Assembly (NCBI GenBank): GCA_003647525.1
Contig: QMMZ01000028.1
Coordinates: forward strand, 1-10,889
Origin: Deltaproteobacteria bacterium
Lineage (GTDB): Bacteria; Desulfobacterota; Desulfobacteria; Desulfobacterales; ETH-SRB1
Direction: 5' to 3'
Length of the DNA: 10,889 nt
The notes under the pieces are model-generated. The model searched no databases, was not told the origin of the DNA, and worked only from the letters and a program-made list of their open reading frames with translations. Below are positions 6,591-10,889 of this stretch, piece after piece (position 1 is the stretch's first letter; each line of letters opens with the position of its first letter). The position numbers and the translations under genes are program-made.

Positions 6591-8165
6591 ATGTATCTTG
6601 TAACTGCTGGTGAAATGCAGGAAATGGATAGACAGACCATTGAATCATATGGTCTTCCCGGCAGAGTTCTTATGGAAAATGCCGGCCTGGGTGCAACACG
6701 AATAATATTAAAACAATTTAAAGGTCTTATTAACAAAAAGGTCGGCATTGTAGCCGGACGCGGGAATAACGGCGGAGACGGTTTTGTAATTGCTCGATAT
6801 CTTTCTCAAAAAGGCGCAAGCGTGACCGTATATATTCTTGCCGAAAAATCTATAGTTAAAGGTGATGCTGCTGAAAACTTAAACATTTTAGCCCCGCTCA
6901 ACATTCCAGTAATAGAAATGCCGGATCAAAAATCTTTTTCTAATCAAAAAACTTCTATGCTTCATCAGGATATATGGATTGATGCCATATTAGGGACCGG
7001 ATTAAAATCGGAAGTCAAAGGATATTTCCGAAAAATTATCGAGTTTATTAACAGCATGGAGAAACCTGTTTTTGCAGTAGATATACCCTCCGGGCTTAAT
7101 GCAGACACAGGGCGGCCTTGGGGCACCTGTATCCAGGCACATACAACAGCGACCTTTGCATTTGCCAAAACAGGTCATTTAATCTTTCCCGGAGCAACTT
7201 ATACCGGAAATCTCGAAATAGTAGATATTGGCATACCTAACTATATTGTTAAAAATGTGGGGCCCAGACAATTCCTTCTTACATCTGAGATGGTCAGGGC
7301 TGCGCTGCAAAAAAGACCACCTGAAGCCCATAAAGGCAATGCTGGCCATCTCTTGATTATTGCAGGTTCGACCGGCAAAACCGGCGCAGCAGCTATGACG
7401 GCAATATCGGCAATGCGTTCGGGCGCAGGACTTGTAACTCTCGGGATACCAAAAAGTTTAAACCCTGTTTTAGAGAGCCAGGTTCTTGAGGTAATGACGA
7501 GCCCTCTTCCAGAAGCCAAAGGCGGCATACTTGATGAATCGGCATTTAACGAAATTATGGATCTGATTGCCGGCAAAAAGTGCCTTGCTGTTGGTCCGGG
7601 ACTTGGAACTGCTTCCGGCACTAAAAATGTTGTTATTCGGATTATTCAGGAATGCAGTCTGCCGATTGTAATTGATGCGGACGGTTTAAATAACCTTATT
7701 GACAATATCCATATACTAAAAAATTTGAAGCGTCCGGTTATATTGACCCCGCATCCTGGGGAAATGTCAAAACTGATAGGCAGGCCTGTGAGCTTTATTC
7801 AGAATGATCGGATAAATTGTGCCAGGAATTTTGCTAAAAAATTTAAGGTTCATGTTGTTCTTAAAGGAGCGAGAACTGTAATTGCCCATCCTGATGGAAA
7901 AGCCTTAATCAACCCCACCGGCAATCCAGGGATGGCTTCCGCCGGCATGGGGGATGTGCTAACCGGAATTATTGCAGGCTTTATTGCACAGGGTTATTCT
8001 CCTGAATCAGCCACTCATGCGGGCGTCTATTTACACGGAGCTGCCGCTGATATGCTGCAAAAAAATATAGCTCCATTTGGTTTTCTGGCATCGGAAGTTA
8101 TGAACGCCATACCAGGGCAGATACAACATTTAATTAATGCTAAAAATAATAACCAATTCTCTTGA
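6591..8165 (+). CDS. nnr: Bifunctional NAD(P)H-hydrate epimerase / ADP-dependent NAD(P)H-hydrate dehydratase
   Basis: This enzyme repairs damaged NADHX and NADPHX. The N-terminal YjeF_N domain (about 1-220) epimerises the hydrates, and the C-terminal ribokinase-like domain (about 230-520) dehydrates the S form using ADP. Epimerase signs are TIESYGLPG, VLMENAG, GRGNNGGDG (57-64) and AVDIPSGLNAD (162-172). Dehydratase signs are HKGNAGHLLIIAGS (247-260), IDADGLN (361-367), LTPHPGEM (385-392), VLKGA (423-427) and GNPGMASAGMGDVLTG (444-459). All key motifs look intact, and 524 residues is normal for the fusion. The ATG at 6591 is chosen: GGAG at 6581-6584 precedes it by 6 nt, and MYLVTAGEMQEMD is the usual N-terminus. 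An in-frame ATG at 6579 would add four residues. The end overlaps tsaE by 29 nt. Confidence 0.96.
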   Translation: MYLVTAGEMQEMDRQTIESYGLPGRVLMENAGLGATRIILKQFKGLINKKVGIVAGRGNNGGDGFVIARYLSQKGASVTVYILAEKSIVKGDAAENLNILAPLNIPVIEMPDQKSFSNQKTSMLHQDIWIDAILGTGLKSEVKGYFRKIIEFINSMEKPVFAVDIPSGLNADTGRPWGTCIQAHTTATFAFAKTGHLIFPGATYTGNLEIVDIGIPNYIVKNVGPRQFLLTSEMVRAALQKRPPEAHKGNAGHLLIIAGSTGKTGAAAMTAISAMRSGAGLVTLGIPKSLNPVLESQVLEVMTSPLPEAKGGILDESAFNEIMDLIAGKKCLAVGPGLGTASGTKNVVIRIIQECSLPIVIDADGLNNLIDNIHILKNLKRPVILTPHPGEMSKLIGRPVSFIQNDRINCARNFAKKFKVHVVLKGARTVIAHPDGKALINPTGNPGMASAGMGDVLTGIIAGFIAQGYSPESATHAGVYLHGAAADMLQKNIAPFGFLASEVMNAIPGQIQHLINAKNNNQFS

Positions 8166-8634
8166 TGAAACCCGGGCTCTTGGGGAAAAAACAGGAAAAC
8201 ACCTTGAGCCCGGAACTGTTTTGGCATTAACCGGCGACCTTGGAAGCGGAAAAACTACATTTGTTCAAGGTTTAGCTAAAGGTCTTGATGTCCCGGATAA
8301 TTATTACATAACAAGCCCAACCTACACTTTGATAAACGAATATCCCGGGCGATATCATTTATTTCATGTTGATCTTTATCGCATAGAAAATTATGCTGAT
8401 TTTGATGATATCGGCCTTTACGAAATACTCAGCAGTGACGGAATTGTAGCTATCGAATGGGCAGATAAACTTCCGAAAAATCTTCTTCCAGAATATTTGG
8501 CAATTCATATAGATATATTGAATGATGAATCACGAAAAATCAGTATAGTTACGCATGGACTTAGAGGGAAAAATCTGATAGGGAGAAAACATGGGATTAA
8601 TTGTTCAAAAATATGGGGGCACTTCTGTAGCTGA
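8137..8634 (+). CDS. tsaE: tRNA threonylcarbamoyladenosine biosynthesis ATPase TsaE
   Basis: TsaE is the small P-loop ATPase of the TsaBDE complex that makes N6-threonylcarbamoyladenosine at position 37 of ANN-decoding tRNAs. The 165-residue product has Walker A GDLGSGKTT (33-41), the switch-like SPTYTLINEY (60-69), HVDLYR (77-82), and the Walker B-like VAIEWADKLP (104-113), all characteristic. Neither TsaD nor TsaB is in the window. The ATG at 8137 lies inside the end of nnr (29-nt overlap) with no clear Shine-Dalgarno sequence, so translational coupling is likely. The last 44 nt overlap the start of lysC in another frame. The final 14 or so residues (GINCSKIWGHFCS) are therefore constrained by lysC and are probably a dispensable tail. 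Homologues are about 150-160 residues. Confidence 0.95.
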   Translation: MLKIITNSLDETRALGEKTGKHLEPGTVLALTGDLGSGKTTFVQGLAKGLDVPDNYYITSPTYTLINEYPGRYHLFHVDLYRIENYADFDDIGLYEILSSDGIVAIEWADKLPKNLLPEYLAIHIDILNDESRKISIVTHGLRGKNLIGRKHGINCSKIWGHFCS

Positions 8635-9808
8635 TCTCGATCGAATACACAATGTAGCTAAACGAGTTGCAAAAACCTTTGACAAGGGAAATGATGTAGT
8701 TGTAGTCCTTTCGGCCATGTCTGGCGTTACAGACGGTCTTCTCGATATGGCTGGCCGGATTACCGACTCTCCCGAAAAGCGTGAACTTGATGTTCTGCTT
8801 GCCACAGGAGAGCAGACAACTGCAGCCCTTCTTGCCATGACATTAAAATCGATAAACTACCCTGCAGAATCATTGCTGGGATATCAGGCAGAAGTTTTAA
8901 CAAATCGCGATTTTGGTAATGCACGTATAATTGACATAGGAGCCGGCCGTATTAAAGAGCTTGTTGAAAAAAACACCATAGTAGTTGTTGCCGGATTCCA
9001 AGGCTGCGACCCTGATGGAAATATCACGACTCTTGGGCGAGGAGGCTCAGACACATCTGCTGTAGCAATAGCCACAGCAATAAAGGCTGATCTATGTGAA
9101 ATTTATACTGATGTTGACGGAATTTACACTGCAGATCCAAATATTTGTGAGAAAGCAAGAAAGCTTGATAAAATATCCTATGACGAAACACTGGAGATGT
9201 CGAGCCTTGGAGCTAAGGTCCTGCAGATTCGTTCGGTTGAATTTGCAAAAAAATATAATGTCCCAGTTCATGTTAGATCATCTTTCAGTGAGGGGGAGGG
9301 AACTATGGTTGTTAATGAAGACTCTGAGATGGAACATCTTGTAGTATCAGGCATAACCTGTAATAAAGATGAAGCACGTATAACCCTGAAAAAAGTTCCC
9401 GATCAGCCGGGTATCGCAGCAAAAATTTTTTCTCCCCTTGCAGAGTCAGGCATTCTTGTTGACATGATAATTCAAAATACCAGAGCAGGAGGTCTGACCG
9501 ATCTTACCTTCACGGTTGCAAAAACTGATTACAATAGAGCGCTGGAAACATCAAAAAAAGTAGCTGAAAAAATTAAAGCAGAAGAGGTATTGTCAGCCGA
9601 AAATATCGCAAAGATATCTGTTACCGGCGTTGGCATGAAGAGTCACTCCGGAGTTGCAGCAAAAATGTTCTCTACTCTTGCCCGTGAGAATATTAATATC
9701 AGATTGATAAGTACTTCAGAAATCAGGATATCCTGTGTAGTTGAAGAAAAGTACGCGGAACTGGCGGTTCGTGTCCTTCACTCAGCTTTTGGATTGGATA
9801 AAGAATGA
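8591..9808 (+). CDS. lysC: Aspartate kinase (monofunctional, two ACT domains)
   Basis: LysC phosphorylates aspartate, the committed step towards lysine, threonine, methionine and diaminopimelate. The 405-residue product starts with the kinase signature VQKYGGTSV (5-13), continues with SAMSGVTDGL (41-50), ATGEQ (71-75), TLGRGGSDTSA (147-157) and YTDVDGIYTADP (172-183), and ends with two ACT domains (about 255-335 and 340-405). The latter hold KVPDQPGIAAKIF and GVGMKSHSGVAAKMF, the usual allosteric lysine/threonine-binding type. GGGAG at 8581-8585 lies 5 nt before the ATG. The start overlaps the end of tsaE by 44 nt. A strong ribosome-binding-like sequence at 9291-9300 precedes an in-frame ATG (Met239) at 9305 and could give a separate 167-residue regulatory beta subunit, as known for Bacillus and Corynebacterium enzymes. 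No intrinsic terminator is visible after the stop. Confidence 0.97.
   Translation: MGLIVQKYGGTSVADLDRIHNVAKRVAKTFDKGNDVVVVLSAMSGVTDGLLDMAGRITDSPEKRELDVLLATGEQTTAALLAMTLKSINYPAESLLGYQAEVLTNRDFGNARIIDIGAGRIKELVEKNTIVVVAGFQGCDPDGNITTLGRGGSDTSAVAIATAIKADLCEIYTDVDGIYTADPNICEKARKLDKISYDETLEMSSLGAKVLQIRSVEFAKKYNVPVHVRSSFSEGEGTMVVNEDSEMEHLVVSGITCNKDEARITLKKVPDQPGIAAKIFSPLAESGILVDMIIQNTRAGGLTDLTFTVAKTDYNRALETSKKVAEKIKAEEVLSAENIAKISVTGVGMKSHSGVAAKMFSTLARENINIRLISTSEIRISCVVEEKYAELAVRVLHSAFGLDKE
9291..9307 (+). promoter_or_regulatory. Candidate internal ribosome-binding site and start for an aspartokinase beta subunit
   Basis: AGGGGGAGGG (9291-9300) contains a perfect GGAGG core 5 nt before an ATG (9305-9307) in the lysC frame (Met239). 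This lies where the catalytic domain ends and the ACT region begins. Translation from here would yield a 167-residue ACT-only protein. The same bases also encode the family's Gly-Glu-Gly-Thr stretch, so the match could be coincidental. Confidence 0.45.
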
Positions 9809-9815
9809 TAGTAAG

Positions 9816-9845
9816 CGTTCAAGTTTCAAGCCGTGAACGGTTACG
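9816..9845. repeat. Short inverted repeat and CCGTGAAC repeat core in the lysC-pyrF gap
   Basis: CGTTCA (9816-9821) and TGAACG (9834-9839) can pair over a 12-nt loop. CCGTGAACGGTTAC (9831-9844) resembles the left arm of the 5780-5826 inverted repeat read on the other strand, sharing CCGTGAAC. No T-run follows, so it is not a convincing terminator for either convergent gene. The rest of the 64-nt gap shows nothing else. Confidence 0.4.
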
Positions 9846-9872
9846 AATAATATATCTTATGTGCAAGAAACT

Positions 9873-10592
9873 CTAAATAACGGCCTTGATCTCCTCTGTA
9901 ATATGAATGGCTGCTTCTTTAGGATTTTTTGCATCTCTTATGGGCCTGCCGATTATCAAATAATCTGATCCATTTTCAATTGCCTGGGCCGGAGTAGTTA
10001 TGCGCTGCTGATCATTTTTGTTCATACCTTCCCAAAGTGGTCGTATGCCTGGCGTTAATGCAACAAAATCTTTACCAAAATTTTCTTTTATCATTTTTAC
10101 TTCAAGACCTGAGCACACGATTCCGGTACATCCCGCATCCTTAGCCATTTTTGCTCTATTCATTACAAGCCGTGATATATCTGAAGAAAATTCAGAACGA
10201 AATCCAGCAGCATCAATATCTTCTCCTGATACGCTTGTTAACACCGTAACACCAACTACGCCTATTTTCCCTGCACTTCCGGCAACAGCAGCTTCAAGCA
10301 TTTCTTTATTTTCTCCACAATGAACAGTTGCAAAATCAACACCCAAATCAGCCATGCTTGCCATAGCACGTGAAACAGTCGCAGGAATATCATGGAGTTT
10401 AAGATCCAAAAAGATTTTAGTTTTTCCTGAAGTCTTTATAATCTTAATAACTTCAGGCCCGGAGCTTATAAAGAGCTCAAGCCCTACCTTGAACATACCA
10501 ACATATTCTGAAAGAAGTACAATATATTGCTTTGCTTCCTTTAAAGATGGTACATCCAGAGAAAAAACAATATAATCTTTTGCTGCTTTCAT
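9873..10592 (-). CDS. pyrF: Orotidine 5'-phosphate decarboxylase PyrF
   Basis: PyrF decarboxylates orotidine 5'-phosphate to UMP, the last step of de novo pyrimidine synthesis. The 239-residue TIM-barrel protein has Asp13 (SLDVPS), Lys35 (FKVGLEL) and the catalytic DxKxxD array in FLDLKLHDIPAT (Asp63, Lys65, Asp68). Phosphate-binding motifs are LTPGIRP and YLIIGRPI near the C-terminus. Length is normal for the bacterial short form. AGGAG (10605-10601) lies 8 nt before the ATG, giving a confident start. It is convergent with lysC, with stops 64 nt apart, and appears to be transcribed alone from the noncoding region at 10593-10889. An 8-bp inverted repeat 55-81 nt upstream of the start could mark its control region. 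Confidence 0.97.
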   Translation of the reverse strand: MKAAKDYIVFSLDVPSLKEAKQYIVLLSEYVGMFKVGLELFISSGPEVIKIIKTSGKTKIFLDLKLHDIPATVSRAMASMADLGVDFATVHCGENKEMLEAAVAGSAGKIGVVGVTVLTSVSGEDIDAAGFRSEFSSDISRLVMNRAKMAKDAGCTGIVCSGLEVKMIKENFGKDFVALTPGIRPLWEGMNKNDQQRITTPAQAIENGSDYLIIGRPIRDAKNPKEAAIHITEEIKAVI

Positions 10593-10646
10593 AAAATCAG
10601 CTCCTGAAACCTTTTTCTTTTATAACATATTGTAATAATATAGTTT

Positions 10647-10673
10647 AAATGACAGTTCATCTAATTGTCATTT
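10647..10673. promoter_or_regulatory. Perfect 8-bp inverted repeat upstream of pyrF (possible operator/promoter)
   Basis: AAATGACA (10647-10654) and TGTCATTT (10666-10673) form perfect 8-bp arms around an 11-nt gap. On the minus strand the distal arm holds ATGACA (10671-10666), 5 of 6 to a -35, with TAAACT (10647-10642) 18 nt later as a weak -10. This would start transcription some 40-50 nt before the pyrF ATG. An operator overlapping a promoter is plausible but unproven. Confidence 0.35.
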
Positions 10674-10774
10674 TGAAAATAAAATGATATATCGGCTAAT
10701 AAAGTCGGCTGGTTTTCTTTGAAAATTTGGTAGTCCCTACAAAACAGCGCAGGTTTATAATTTCAAGAGCTTAG

Positions 10775-10789
10775 CGCACCTTCGGTGCG
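10775..10789. repeat. Compact GC-rich hairpin
   Basis: CGCACC (10775-10780) and GGTGCG (10784-10789) pair perfectly around a TTC loop. It stands out in an AT-rich noncoding stretch and lies 5 nt before the AAGT repeat array. No T-run follows on either strand, so a terminator is unlikely. Confidence 0.55.
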
Positions 10790-10794
10790 AACAT

Positions 10795-10841
10795 AAGTGC
10801 CTAAAGTGAGCTAAAGTATATTAAAGTGCCTAAAGTTAAGG
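10795..10841. repeat. Five-unit AAGT direct-repeat array (9-10 nt units)
   Basis: Five consecutive units each begin AAGT: AAGTGCCTA, AAGTGAGCTA, AAGTATATTA, AAGTGCCTA, AAGTTAAGG. Units 1 and 4 are identical. There is no spacer, so this is a degenerate tandem repeat and not a CRISPR. It lies in noncoding DNA over 200 nt upstream of pyrF. Apart from this, the neighbouring hairpin and the pyrF-proximal inverted repeat, I see nothing in 10593-10889. Confidence 0.65.
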
Positions 10842-10889
10842 TATTCTGCCATTTTATATAAAGATTTATTGAGTCATTAATGCATAAAA

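Noticed and set aside
6437..6748. Minus-strand open frame of 103 codons across the pdxJ-nnr junction
   Set aside because: It is antisense to two intact enzyme genes, and its start has no ribosome-binding site context that outweighs them.
9096..9344. Plus-strand open frame of 82 codons
   Set aside because: It lies wholly inside lysC in another frame and shows no protein-like motif.
9809..9872. Intrinsic terminator between convergent lysC and pyrF
   Set aside because: The only stem available is 6 bp with a 12-nt loop, and no T-run follows on either strand.
10018..10323. Plus-strand open frame of 101 codons
   Set aside because: It is the complement of pyrF coding sequence. The proline/serine-rich composition is typical of an antisense shadow.
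10795..10841. Possible CRISPR array
   Set aside because: The repeats are 9-10 nt, degenerate and contiguous with no spacers, and no cas gene is near.

Overview
The window is an ordinary housekeeping stretch of a moderately AT-rich bacterial chromosome. It most resembles Desulfobacterota, probably a Desulfobacteraceae-like sulfate reducer. That assignment rests on the style of the proteins and on a gene order (pgpH-ybeY-pdxJ-nnr-tsaE-lysC) that I recall from deltaproteobacteria. It is inference, not a database result.

Layout. (1) Positions 1-1902, minus strand: cvpA, a decayed mazG, hisH and a hisF cut by the window edge, read as one operon from a promoter at about 1978-2006. (2) Positions 1903-2083: a divergent intergenic region. 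(3) Positions 2084-9808, plus strand: phoH, pgpH, ybeY, pdxJ, nnr (fused NAD(P)HX epimerase/dehydratase), tsaE and lysC. They are packed with gaps of at most about 80 nt or with overlaps, so they probably form one or two transcription units. (4) Positions 9873-10592, minus strand: pyrF, convergent with lysC. (5) Positions 10593-10889: noncoding, with an inverted repeat near the pyrF start, a compact hairpin and a short AAGT-based direct-repeat array.

How the genes work together. PhoH, PgpH and YbeY are a conserved neighbourhood also found in Bacillus, linking RNA metabolism and ribosome maturation with a membrane HD phosphohydrolase. PdxJ makes pyridoxine 5'-phosphate. Nnr repairs hydrated NAD(P)H. 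TsaE serves tRNA t6A synthesis. LysC opens the aspartate family of amino acids. HisH and HisF form imidazole glycerol phosphate synthase, and PyrF finishes UMP synthesis.

I found no new defence or mobile system. The points most worth a second look are the mazG remnant with a frameshift at a homopolymer, the roughly 100-nt pgpH/ybeY overlap, a strong in-frame internal ribosome site in lysC that could give a separate regulatory subunit, and two intergenic repeat families. For several genes I prefer a start 12-15 nt inside the longest reading frame, because a Shine-Dalgarno sequence lies between the two ATGs.
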